The position numbers and the translations under genes were made by a program. From assembly GCA_013336165.1 (NCBI GenBank), contig JAAXUF010000004.1, forward strand, positions 62,001 to 126,000: a stretch of DNA of 64,000 nucleotides, in the 5' to 3' direction. The notes below the pieces were generated by a model. It ran no database searches. It was given only the letters and a program-made list of their open reading frames with translations, and was not told the DNA's origin. How positions within the stretch are numbered: position 1 is the stretch's first letter; each line of letters starts with the position of its first letter. Origin of the DNA: Coriobacteriia bacterium (GTDB lineage Bacteria; Actinomycetota; Coriobacteriia; Anaerosomatales; JAAXUF01). Shown here one piece after another: positions 33,102-41,045 of the stretch.

Positions 33102-34730
33102 TCAGAGCGTGGCCGCATGCTGTCCGGCAACAAAACCCATGACCGACCCAGCGCCAACACATGAACCAGCGCCGGGATAACCGGCACCCATTACCGAGCC
33201 AGATGTGTTCCCGACGGCGTAGAGCCCCGCGATGACCTTGCCCCACACGTCCAGGACCTGAGCCTTCCCGTTAATGCGCAACCCGCCGTTGGTGCCACAG
33301 GTGCCCGGACCGTAAAGGGCACCATAGAACGGACCCTTCTCGATCGGCGCTAGGCAGTTATTCTTCAGGTCAGTACGCTTTCCCGTCAGATCGCCACCGG
33401 TATTCCGGTCAAAGGCATATTCACCGCGATGCCAGACGGGATCGACACCATTCTTCGCATTCGTGTTGAAGGCCGCAATGGTGGCGGCAAAGCCCGCAGA
33501 GTCGATGCCGAGAGCCTTGCATAGGCCCTCAAGCGTGTCCGCCTTCTTCATGTAGGCAGGAACGACACCTTTGTCGGTGTAGCTGGGAGGCAGAGGGTAA
33601 TTCTGTACGAAGGTCGAATCGCAGATCCAGTATGCGGGCATATTCCGCAGCTCAAAACGGCCGGTATCGTACTCCCAAAACGCGCGGTTGAACACCTGAT
33701 ATGCCGACGATTCATTGCCGATGCGCTCACCGTACTTGTTTACGACGACAGCCCCCGGCTTGCCGCGATACGTCTGCCAGTCACAATCGCCCTTGAGTTT
33801 GTCCGGCTCCACTACGAAGAACGGGAGTCCCCAGCAGGAGTTCATGTTGCGCAAATCAGCACCGATCGCCATACCCATCGCATGACCATCCCCGGTGTCG
33901 GTCTGAACCGATACGCTACCCTGGATCGGTCCTCGCAGATCACCGACGCGCATGTCTTTGTTGAAGTCGAATCCGCCCGTGCCCAAGATCACGGCCTTAG
34001 CCCCGATGTTGATGCTCTTGCCATCCGCACCCGTCGCCTCAACGCCGACTACCCTACCAGTCGCGTCCGTATAGAGCTTCTTGCCAGCGGTCGGCATCAT
34101 CACTTCGATGCCGAGTTTGTCAACGATGCCACGAATGAGCTTCCATGCTCCGGAACCTGATGTCTTCTTCCCATCGCTTCCGACGATATTGACTGTGCGC
34201 CCGAATGGCCGGAAGCCTGGGAATTCGTAGTAGTCTTGGAACATCGCCGGAGCGGTCGCTGCCACCCACTCGTATCCGAACTTGTCCCTGAACCATTCCA
34301 TCATCTTCGGCCCGTTTGTGAGATAAGAGTCGATCAACTCATCAGAAGACTGTCCTTCGGTGACAGCAACCATGTACTTGCGGGCATCTTCCGGTGTATC
34401 AGCTATACCCTTAGCTTTCTGAACGTAGTTGTTCGGTATCCACATGGCACCTCCGGAGATCGCCGTGGTTCCACCAAACAGATCACCCTTTTCGATAATG
34501 AGAACCGTCTTGGCGCCGGCATCCTTTGCGGCAATTGCAGCCATTGCGGCCGTGCCGGAGCCGACCACCAGGACGTCGACTTCTTTGTCCCACTTGATTG
34601 ACGCTATGCCCCCAGCATCGGCCGCCGTGTTCTTTGAGCAACCGCCCAACACGCTCGCGCCAGCCAGCACAGCACCAGCAACTGCTGCGGTCTTGATGAA
34701 GCTCCGTCGTTCGATCCCATTCTCAAACAT
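33102..34730 (-). CDS. Tat-exported FAD-dependent oxidoreductase lipoprotein (fumarate reductase/3-oxosteroid dehydrogenase-like)
   Basis: A 542-residue flavoprotein. The N-terminus has a Tat signal (RRSFIK, residues 8-13) and a lipobox (LGGC, residues 28-31), so it is probably exported folded and lipid-anchored outside. The FAD-binding motif is VVGSGTAAMAA near residue 55, followed by GGTTAISGGAMWIPNN. The C-terminal FAD signature is LYAVGNTSGSVMGAGYPGAGSC. These resemble the fumarate reductase flavoprotein and ketosteroid delta-1-dehydrogenase group, which is greatly expanded in anaerobic Coriobacteriia, where members reduce diverse organic acceptors. There is no heme domain or cytochrome gene beside it. 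Substrate is unknown. It is divergent from a membrane LuxR-type regulator that may sense its substrate. Confidence 0.85.
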   Translation of the reverse strand: MFENGIERRSFIKTAAVAGAVLAGASVLGGCSKNTAADAGGIASIKWDKEVDVLVVGSGTAAMAAIAAKDAGAKTVLIIEKGDLFGGTTAISGGAMWIPNNYVQKAKGIADTPEDARKYMVAVTEGQSSDELIDSYLTNGPKMMEWFRDKFGYEWVAATAPAMFQDYYEFPGFRPFGRTVNIVGSDGKKTSGSGAWKLIRGIVDKLGIEVMMPTAGKKLYTDATGRVVGVEATGADGKSINIGAKAVILGTGGFDFNKDMRVGDLRGPIQGSVSVQTDTGDGHAMGMAIGADLRNMNSCWGLPFFVVEPDKLKGDCDWQTYRGKPGAVVVNKYGERIGNESSAYQVFNRAFWEYDTGRFELRNMPAYWICDSTFVQNYPLPPSYTDKGVVPAYMKKADTLEGLCKALGIDSAGFAATIAAFNTNAKNGVDPVWHRGEYAFDRNTGGDLTGKRTDLKNNCLAPIEKGPFYGALYGPGTCGTNGGLRINGKAQVLDVWGKVIAGLYAVGNTSGSVMGAGYPGAGSCVGAGSVMGFVAGQHAATL

Positions 34731-34926
34731 GTGCTTCTCCCATTCATCCTAGTCAGCAAGCCTTCTTTCAAGAGGAGCTACCGCGCACACACCCCCTTCC
34801 AGGCGCGCCCCACGTTTTCTCCTGATTGACAGACTCGATTCTGCTCAGTGAGAGAAACATCCACATCATCCGGATCCTCTAGTTCTGGTCTGAGGTCTGG
34901 ACTTACCCTCGTATGAAACGGATGAG

Positions 34927-34953
34927 TTGTCTCAAATGGGAATCTGCTATGCT
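34927..34953 (+). promoter_or_regulatory. Promoter of the membrane LuxR regulator
   Basis: TTGTCT at 34927-34932 and TATGCT at 34948-34953, with TG one base before the -10 (TGCTATGCT). The 15-base spacer is short, but the extended -10 compensates. It lies about 60 bases before the start codon, in the 280-bp divergent region shared with the flavoprotein gene. Confidence 0.45.
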
Positions 34954-35010
34954 CACTTCGCCATCGCAGACTCAGCGTCGCACATGTCATGGAGGAGACT
35001 GTGAGAGTTC

Positions 35011-36465
35011 ATGAAGTACCGTGAGCCTGTGCCGTCTCGGCACATATCATTGAGAACAATGACTGTGCTGACGTTGGGGTTCGCCTCGATCGGCATATGG
35101 TTTCAGCTCGTCGGCTACAGCAGCATTCTTACCTTGCCCCCAGACGCGGAACCGCTGCCGTTTGGGCGCATCGCCTTCTTGTCGGCGATCATAGTGGTGA
35201 TGCTGAGCGGCATCTTCAGACCCGGGTTGATCGACAACCATCATTTGTCACTCCGCTTGGTCATGCCGCCAGTGCTCTTGGCCGGCACTGGTATGTCGCT
35301 GCTGGCCTATCATCAGACCTTGGTCCGCCCCTTGAACCTCGCAGTGCCGGGGTGCGCGTTGATGGGCTTGGGATATGCGTGGTTCCTCTTGGCATGGTAT
35401 CGGGCACTGGTCGCCACCAGAGACGTTCGAACTATCAGCATCATTCTGATGGGCGCGGGTGCGCTACGCCTTGTCATGCCTCTGTTTCTGTCGAGTGGAC
35501 TTCCGCAGCCATGGCCACTTCTTGCCACAGTGGCGCTTCCCCTGCTCTCCCTCGCCGCTCTCTTCCTGGTAGAGGAGATGCTCGAAGACCAGAGCCAAGT
35601 CACGGAAAATCCGGCTCCGCCAGCCATCGAACGTGTGCAGATCATGCAACTTGCGGCTCTCGGCTTCGGTCTCATCGTCCTGCGGGCACTGGGCAGCGGT
35701 GGCATCTGGGGCGATAGCAGAATGATCAGCGCCGTCCCGCTCGCACAGACGATACTCGTCTACGGCGCCGGCACGGCAATCTTCATCGGAGTCGGATATG
35801 TCACGATAACTCGGCGCGCGATCAAACCGTTGAGCGTCCTTAACCGAGTACCCATGCTCATCGCGATCGCCGGATTTCTCGTCCTGTCATTCCTTCTGCC
35901 CAACTATCGTGGTGCGCTCGTGACGGCTGTCTTTGCCGTATTCAATGAAGGCTACTACCAGATGCTCTTCGGGGTCGTCCTGGTGACCAGTGCAGGCGTA
36001 CTTCGCTTCCCTGCCACTAGGGTACTCGGCGCGACCTTCACTCTCACGTACTCTCTGAGTCTCTTCTGGCTATTCGTATTCGAAAACGCCGCGCCGCTTC
36101 CCAACACGATCATGCTCGTGGCCGCCTATGTGTTGGTCATCGTCACCGCTCTGTACTCGGTAAGGAGCACAGAGCCGGCGGACAACAAATGGAGCGCGTG
36201 GGAACAGCAGGATGCTTCAAATGCCGATTACTGCGAGGAGTTGGCGGCAGAGTATGATCTCTCGCCACGAGAGAAGGATGTGTTCTGTCTTCTCGCAAAG
36301 GGACGTAGCTTGCCGTTCATCCAAGAGGAGTTGTTCCTGTCGGAAGGGACCATTCGGACTCACGTCTCACATATTTACCAGAAGCTAGGGGTCCATTCGC
36401 GACAGGATCTTATCAGCATCGCCTCAAGCAAGAACCGCAAGTCGGATGGCGGACTCATCAACTGA
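35011..36465 (+). CDS. Membrane-bound LuxR-family transcriptional regulator
   Basis: A 484-residue regulator with about twelve hydrophobic membrane segments (residues 15-390), resembling an MFS-like sensor. A cytoplasmic LuxR helix-turn-helix follows (LSPREKDVFCLLAKGRSLPFIQEELFLSEGTIRTHVSHIYQKLGVHSRQDL, about residues 418-470). This architecture is typical of Coriobacteriia such as Eggerthella, where such regulators sit beside oxidoreductase genes and respond to the substrate. Here it is divergent from the Tat flavoprotein. The ribosome binding site GGAGGAGA is 10-13 bases before the ATG, a long spacing. The N-terminal part could be purely sensory or still transport; the sequence does not decide. 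Confidence 0.85.
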   Translation: MKYREPVPSRHISLRTMTVLTLGFASIGIWFQLVGYSSILTLPPDAEPLPFGRIAFLSAIIVVMLSGIFRPGLIDNHHLSLRLVMPPVLLAGTGMSLLAYHQTLVRPLNLAVPGCALMGLGYAWFLLAWYRALVATRDVRTISIILMGAGALRLVMPLFLSSGLPQPWPLLATVALPLLSLAALFLVEEMLEDQSQVTENPAPPAIERVQIMQLAALGFGLIVLRALGSGGIWGDSRMISAVPLAQTILVYGAGTAIFIGVGYVTITRRAIKPLSVLNRVPMLIAIAGFLVLSFLLPNYRGALVTAVFAVFNEGYYQMLFGVVLVTSAGVLRFPATRVLGATFTLTYSLSLFWLFVFENAAPLPNTIMLVAAYVLVIVTALYSVRSTEPADNKWSAWEQQDASNADYCEELAAEYDLSPREKDVFCLLAKGRSLPFIQEELFLSEGTIRTHVSHIYQKLGVHSRQDLISIASSKNRKSDGGLIN

Positions 36466-36735
36466 GCCCGGAGCACCATCGCGGCCAGAATCGCAGGCAA
36501 GTATGCAGCGGCGGCGGCCCTGCAGCTTGTCTGCATCAGGTGCCAGACTCGGCATTTCTTTGGGGCAAGGCCTATCCAACTGCCTCGACGGAATCGGCGA
36601 GGTCCATGGAGTGGGTGCCTTCCAAGCGCGCAAGACTGGAAGCGTCTGCGAAACGCCGGCGGCCCGGCATGTCCCTTGTTGCGTCAAAGGCTCCTTGACA
36701 TCTGGGATCTTGCCGCCATATACACCGGATGGCAA
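36466..36735. other. Convergent intergenic region, nothing recognised
   Basis: 270 bases between the LuxR-type gene and the LysE-type gene. Several GC-rich imperfect hairpins are possible, but none has a T-run. Open frames crossing it show no recognisable protein. Confidence 0.4.
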
Positions 36736-37374
36736 TCAGCCCACATGCACTCCCCACACTGCCACAACTCCGAACAGAACCAGCACCGCCCCCGACACTC
36801 GGCTGATGCCCGCCACAGTGCGCGATCCGACACGAACGCGCACCAGCGAAACGCCGATGATCAGCGCCACCCACCACGCCAGTGAGCCGAGGGCAACCCC
36901 GGCCGTGGCCACCGCAGCAGACGTTGTCCCGTTGCCGGCAGGAAGCACCGCGCTGGCGAACACTGCGACAAACGACATGATCGTCATCGGATTCGCGAGC
37001 GTCAGCCCCACAGCCGAGCCGTACAGCGCGGCACTGCCGATACCCCCGTTCGAGTCTGCGACAGCCTCGCCGGATCCCGGCTTCTCGGCAGGGCGCAGCA
37101 TCGAGCGCAGTCCGAACCAGACGAGCACGCACCCTCCCACAACTTGCAGGGGCATGCGCCAGGAGACCAGCGCCGAGGAAACCGCTGTCACGCCGAAAGC
37201 CGCAAGCGCGGCGTAGAGGCCGTCGGCAGTCGCGATGCCGAGGCCCGTTGCCACGCCGGCCTTCGTGCCGCGCTCCAGCGTACGCTGGATGCAGAGCATC
37301 CCCATGGCGCCGATCGGCGCCGCGATGGCCGCACCGATCACGAAGGTGCGCACGAAGAGTCCGATGAGCATCAT
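36736..37374 (-). CDS. LysE/RhtB-family amino-acid exporter
   Basis: A 212-residue membrane protein with about six segments. The family signature is in the first helix (FVIGAAIAAPIGAMGMLCIQRTLERG), and NPMTIMSFVAVFA near residue 130 is typical of LysE/RhtB translocators, which export basic or neutral amino acids. I start at the ATG at 37374 (MMLIGLF), with AAGG just upstream; a TTG at 37398 would overlap the regulator gene. It follows the Lrp-type regulator on the same strand with a 13-base gap, the classic regulator-exporter pairing. Confidence 0.87.
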   Translation of the reverse strand: MMLIGLFVRTFVIGAAIAAPIGAMGMLCIQRTLERGTKAGVATGLGIATADGLYAALAAFGVTAVSSALVSWRMPLQVVGGCVLVWFGLRSMLRPAEKPGSGEAVADSNGGIGSAALYGSAVGLTLANPMTIMSFVAVFASAVLPAGNGTTSAAVATAGVALGSLAWWVALIIGVSLVRVRVGSRTVAGISRVSGAVLVLFGVVAVWGVHVG

Positions 37375-37387
37375 GTCCTTGAACGAC

Positions 37388-37840
37388 TTACCCGGCAAAC
37401 GGAACGAGAGGCCGCTCGATCGGCGACGACAACACGACTGTCGTATGCGTGCGATCCACCGGACCGATGTTCTTCAGCGCCACGCTGATGAGGTTCTCGA
37501 GCCCCTGAGTACCGTCACAGCGGACTTTGAGCAGGTAGTCGTGCTCACCGGTCACATGGTGGCATTCGACCACTTCGGGAATCGCCTCAAGCGCCGTGAG
37601 GAACGCGTCCTTGTCGGCGCCATGCGACAGCGTCAGAGAGACGAAGGCGCAGAGATCGAGACCGACTGATGCAGGATCGATCGAAGCCGAGTATCCTGTG
37701 ATGACGCCGCGCTCTTCGAGGCGTCGCACGCGATCCGCCGTAGACGGGCCGGAAAGCCCGATCTTGGCGGCGAGATCTGTAAACGTAGTGCGGCCATCGG
37801 CGGCAAGTGTTTTCAGAATGGTGAGATCCGTGGAATCCAT
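37388..37840 (-). CDS. Lrp/AsnC-family transcriptional regulator
   Basis: A 150-residue feast/famine regulator. The N-terminal helix-turn-helix is LTILKTLAADGRTTFTDLAAKIGLSGPSTADRVRRLEERGVITGY. The C-terminal RAM/effector domain contains AFVSLTLSHGADKDAFLTAL and VVECHHVTGEHDYLLKVRC. Start is the ATG at 37840 with GAAGGGGA upstream. It probably senses an amino acid and controls the downstream LysE-type exporter and itself, through the inverted repeat upstream. Confidence 0.92.
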   Translation of the reverse strand: MDSTDLTILKTLAADGRTTFTDLAAKIGLSGPSTADRVRRLEERGVITGYSASIDPASVGLDLCAFVSLTLSHGADKDAFLTALEAIPEVVECHHVTGEHDYLLKVRCDGTQGLENLISVALKNIGPVDRTHTTVVLSSPIERPLVPFAG

Positions 37841-37885
37841 GTGGTCCCCTTCTACGTATGGCACCCATGGAGTCTACTATTACTT

Positions 37886-37905
37886 GGCATATATGACAAT
37901 ATGCC
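37886..37905. promoter_or_regulatory. Inverted repeat upstream of the Lrp-type regulator
   Basis: GGCATAT-n6-ATATGCC (37886-37892 with 37899-37905) lies about 46 bases before the regulator's start, in AT-rich DNA between the regulator and the end of pdtaR. This is a plausible autoregulatory site. Confidence 0.5.
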
Positions 37906-37944
37906 TACTATGATAAGCCAAACTCGCAAGATTGCCTTCTAGAA

Positions 37945-38514
37945 TTAGATCTCGGCTTCTGCGGCGAGAATGACCGCTTCAGCCATCTCCCGAAGCGTCT
38001 TTCGCTTGTCCATCGCGACCTTCTGAAGGCGCTTGAACGCCTCGGGCTCACTCGCCCCCCGTGCCATGAGAATCCCCTTCGCGCGGTCGACAAGCTTCCG
38101 AGTCTCCAGACGCTCGGCGAGGTCGGCGACTTCGTTGGCAAGCGAGACTGTCTCGGCGTAACGCGAGATGGCGATAGCCATCGCCGGCAGTATGTCGGCA
38201 CGCGAGAACGGCTTGACAACGTAGCCCATCGCACCGCCCGCCGCCGCCTGTTCCACATAACTAGCTTGCGAGAACGCGGTTACCATGACCACGGGAGCCA
38301 GACGCTCTTCGCCGAGCACCGCGGCGGCCTCGATGCCGCTCACGTTGGGCATATTGATGTCCATGAAGACGATGTCTGGGTGCAGCCTGCGCGCTAACTC
38401 GATGGCCTCGGCGCCGTCACGCGCCTCACCGACGACCTCGTGCCCCTCTTCTTCGAGCATCTCGCGCAGGTCCATGCGGATGAGCGCCTCGTCCTCGGCG
38501 ATCAGAATGCGCAC
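37945..38514 (-). CDS. pdtaR: ANTAR-domain response regulator (PdtaR-like)
   Basis: A 189-residue RNA-binding response regulator. The receiver has the acidic residues in IAEDEALIR, phosphoacceptor Asp52 (VFMDINMP) and Lys101 (VVKPFSRAD). The C-terminal ANTAR domain is about residues 125-180 (RKLVDRAKGILMARGASEPEAFKRLQKVAMDKRKTLREMAEAVI), with the conserved AKG(I/V)LM and EAF motifs. ANTAR proteins bind paired hexaloop hairpins and prevent transcription termination. A GTG start lies four bases after pdtaS. The best candidate RNA target seen is the leader of the glutamate synthase operon at 32711-32793. Mycobacterial PdtaR and firmicute EutV are the closest models. Confidence 0.94.
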   Translation of the reverse strand: MRILIAEDEALIRMDLREMLEEEGHEVVGEARDGAEAIELARRLHPDIVFMDINMPNVSGIEAAAVLGEERLAPVVMVTAFSQASYVEQAAAGGAMGYVVKPFSRADILPAMAIAISRYAETVSLANEVADLAERLETRKLVDRAKGILMARGASEPEAFKRLQKVAMDKRKTLREMAEAVILAAEAEI

Positions 38515-38518
38515 TCGA

Positions 38519-39970
38519 TCAGTCCTCCAGAGTGTCGAACGCAGACGGCTTAGGTTCGCAGTGGGCCAGATCAGGCAGCGGTGCGCGCACCGTGACGGTC
38601 GTGCCGCGGCCGCCCGAGAACGTCAGCGTGCCGCGCAGATCGTCCTCGACGACAGTGCGCACGATCGTCAAGCCCAGATTCGCCGAGGTGGCCGGGTCGA
38701 AGCCTTCCGGCAGCCCCGCGCCGTCGTCGCGCACGGTGATCACGAGCTCACCCGGAACGCGCCGCATGACGACCTCGACGTGCCCGCTCTGGCGATCCGC
38801 GATGCCATGCTCGAGCGCGTTGTGCACGAGCTCGGCCACCGCCAGCGCAAGTGCGGTCGCGGTATGCGCATCCACGTCACCGGTGACGCCTTCGACCGAT
38901 ACTGTGATCGCACTCCCCTCACCCAAAATCCCCCGGCTCACAAGCCCGACGATGGTGCGGGCGGCCTCGGCGAAGTCGACACACTCCTTGTCGCTTCCGG
39001 CGAGCAGATCGTGCACGACCGCCATGGAACTCACGCGCTCTGTCGCCTCGGCGAGGGCGTGCCGCGTCTCGACCGACTCGCTGCGGCGTGCTTGGATGCG
39101 CAGAAGGCTCGCAATGGTCTGCAGGTTGTTCTTCACGCGGTGGTGGACTTCTCGGATGGTCGCTTCCTTGACCTTGATCTCCTGATCGCGCCGACGAGCC
39201 TCGGTTCTGTCCTCGACGAGGACCAGAGCGCCTGCGGGAAGGGCGATCGTGCGATACTCGAAGACACGCCCGCCCACCTCCACGTCTGTCGCCATCGCAC
39301 GATTGCCGCCTAGGACGGGGACAATTGCGATGCCCGCTCCCGGAAGGATCGTGGCCTTGGAGTCTCTCAGAGTTCCCTCGACGCCGGACAAGCGCATGAT
39401 GTTCACGGCGTTGGGGCTCGCATAGGTGACCTGGCCCGCGCCGCTCACGCGCATGACACCATCGCCGGCGCGACGTGTGGTCGCAAACGGCCCGCCGGTT
39501 CGATAGTCCATGAGCGGCCCGGAGTTCAGCGCCTCGAGCAGCTCCTCCGCGGCATCCATGAACGCGTTCTCCATCGCACCCGGCGACTCAGCGACCGCCT
39601 CGGCAAGGTCGCGGATGACCACGGCAAAAGGCTCCGGGGTGCCGATCGGCCACGCCGCGGTACCGTACTTGATGCCGCGCGCCACCCTGCGCCGATCGCC
39701 AAAGACCGGACGCTTCGATGCAAGCGCCTCGTACGCCTCGGGTTCCTCCTGGCGATCGAGCGTCTTGCCGTTGCGGCTGGAAGCAAACGGCGCCACGGCC
39801 GTGCTGGGGCGCGCGTCAGCCGCGACGGTGAGAAGTTCGTCCGGTCCAAGCACCGCCAGCGCGAAGTCTCCATAGCCCATGTCGGCAATGAGCTGCAGGT
39901 TCGCGGCAGCATTTCGCAAATGGACCCGGACGTCTTCAGGGTAGGCCGATATGAGATCGGATGAAGTCAT
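38519..39970 (-). CDS. pdtaS: Sensor histidine kinase, HisKA_2 type (PdtaS-like)
   Basis: A 483-residue soluble kinase. The N-terminal GAF-like domain (residues 10-150) and PAS domain (about 160-255, including RRAGDGVMRVSGAGQVTYASPN) resemble Mycobacterium PdtaS. The dimerisation and phosphorylation helix is TIREVHHRVKNNLQTIASLLRIQ with His276/277. The ATPase part has AVAELVHNALEHG, VRDDGAGLPEGF and LGLTIVRTVV. No membrane segment is present, so it senses a cytoplasmic signal. The start at 39970 is preceded by TATACT only six bases upstream, suggesting a leaderless message; a longer frame to 40075 is not supported. It is the cognate kinase of the adjacent ANTAR regulator. Confidence 0.93.
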   Translation of the reverse strand: MTSSDLISAYPEDVRVHLRNAAANLQLIADMGYGDFALAVLGPDELLTVAADARPSTAVAPFASSRNGKTLDRQEEPEAYEALASKRPVFGDRRRVARGIKYGTAAWPIGTPEPFAVVIRDLAEAVAESPGAMENAFMDAAEELLEALNSGPLMDYRTGGPFATTRRAGDGVMRVSGAGQVTYASPNAVNIMRLSGVEGTLRDSKATILPGAGIAIVPVLGGNRAMATDVEVGGRVFEYRTIALPAGALVLVEDRTEARRRDQEIKVKEATIREVHHRVKNNLQTIASLLRIQARRSESVETRHALAEATERVSSMAVVHDLLAGSDKECVDFAEAARTIVGLVSRGILGEGSAITVSVEGVTGDVDAHTATALALAVAELVHNALEHGIADRQSGHVEVVMRRVPGELVITVRDDGAGLPEGFDPATSANLGLTIVRTVVEDDLRGTLTFSGGRGTTVTVRAPLPDLAHCEPKPSAFDTLED

Positions 39971-39976
39971 AGAAGA

Positions 39977-39982
39977 AGTATA
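39977..39982 (-). promoter_or_regulatory. -10 element of pdtaS-pdtaR
   Basis: TATACT on the minus strand ends six bases before the pdtaS ATG, so initiation would occur at or next to the A of the start codon. No Shine-Dalgarno sequence fits in the gap. Confidence 0.5.
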
Positions 39983-40073
39983 CGCGCGGAGGGAAGACGA
40001 AACAGGTCTGCGAAGCATACAATCCGATAGAAGACCGGGGGCGGAGCGCTGCGCCAATGACCGAGGGGCATCC

Positions 40074-40859
40074 ATGGAGCATGAAGTCTCACCTCTACTG
40101 GAGCGGGAATCTCAGCTCAACCTGATCGCGTATTTCGTCATCCTCGCTCTGACCGCAGTTTCGGGTGTGTTGGTGTTCATGCTGATTGCCCGAGTAGAGG
40201 TGCCTTCCTTCTGGATCTTCAGCGACAACTGGGTTCGGGCTTTGAGCGTCGCCACCGTCTTCGGAATCGTCATTTATCTCGCCGACCAGCAACGCCGTCT
40301 CCAACTGAAGCTGCAGCACTCGTATGCTGAACTTCTGCAGGCTCGCGCCGAGATCATGGCCTCCGTCGACCGGTTCGCGTTCGCTCAGCACGCCGCGGAA
40401 ATCATGGTCACTCACCCGCAGGACGAGGGGCTTCGGGAACTGTTGAGCCAGGTCGCCGAGCATTTCGGCGCCAACGCATCCGCAGTTGTCGGAGCCGATC
40501 TCGAACTGTCCGTAAGAAACGAGGAGTACCGCGAAGCTGCGCGCGACGCCGTGATGAGGGCGTCTATCGAGACTGTGGGCAGAGGCACTCCCCTTACCCT
40601 GTCAACATTCGGTGACGGCTCGACGGCACTCGCTGTCCCGCTTCGAGTCAAAGGCCATCTCAAGAATGTGCTGTGTATTTGGCGCAAGTCGGGCAGCTTC
40701 CCCGAGCAGACACTTGACGGACTGCAGCTGGTGGCGCGGATCGTCGAGCTTGGCATGGAGAACAGCTCACTTCGCGCTCTCGACGACGAGGACTACGGGG
40801 AATCGCAGAATCGGCTTGACGAGACGTGGGACATGCCCCAGTCCGACACGCTATACTGA
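40074..40859 (+). CDS. Membrane-anchored GAF-domain protein, unknown
   Basis: A 261-residue protein starting at the ATG at 40074 with GAGGGG upstream. Two membrane segments (LIAYFVILALTAVSGVLVFML and ALSVATVFGIVIYLA, about residues 16-65) are followed by a short coiled coil (QQRRLQLKLQHSYAELLQARAEIM). A GAF-like domain with no kinase or output domain comes next. It is divergent from pdtaS with starts about 100 bases apart. It might feed a membrane signal to the soluble PdtaS kinase, but this rests only on location. Confidence 0.7.
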   Translation: MEHEVSPLLERESQLNLIAYFVILALTAVSGVLVFMLIARVEVPSFWIFSDNWVRALSVATVFGIVIYLADQQRRLQLKLQHSYAELLQARAEIMASVDRFAFAQHAAEIMVTHPQDEGLRELLSQVAEHFGANASAVVGADLELSVRNEEYREAARDAVMRASIETVGRGTPLTLSTFGDGSTALAVPLRVKGHLKNVLCIWRKSGSFPEQTLDGLQLVARIVELGMENSSLRALDDEDYGESQNRLDETWDMPQSDTLY

Positions 40860-40869
40860 CCGACGGTGT

Positions 40870-40886
40870 CCGAGCTTCATGCTCGG
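40870..40886 (+). terminator. Hairpin after the GAF protein gene
   Basis: CCGAGC-TTCAT-GCTCGG lies eleven bases after the stop and ten before tRNA-Leu. It has no T-run. It may separate the two transcripts or mark tRNA processing. Confidence 0.4.
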
Positions 40887-40896
40887 TGGCCGATAT

Positions 40897-40982
40897 GGGC
40901 GAGTGGCGGAATGGCAGACGCGGAGGTCTCAAAAACCTTTGGCCGAGAGGTCGTGTGGGTTCGACTCCCACCTCGCCCACCA
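40897..40982 (+). tRNA. tRNA-Leu (anticodon CAA), CCA encoded
   Basis: Acceptor arms GGGCGAG (40897-40903) and CTCGCCC (40972-40978) pair. The D arm contains GCGGAATGGCAGACGC, the anticodon loop CTCAAAA gives anticodon CAA, and a long variable arm TGGCCGAGAGGTCGT marks a class II tRNA. The T arm is GTGGG-TTCGACT-CCCAC. Discriminator A40979 is followed by a genomically encoded CCA. It reads the leucine codon UUG. Confidence 0.96.
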
Positions 40983-41045
40983 CGTTTCATCCCGGGAGGC
41001 CGATCTCATGACTGGCTCCGATAACGCATCGGATGCCGTCGTGGC

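Noticed and set aside
36424-36735. 103-codon open frame after the membrane LuxR gene
   Set aside because: No ribosome binding site, overlaps the end of the LuxR-type gene antisense, and has no recognisable motif.
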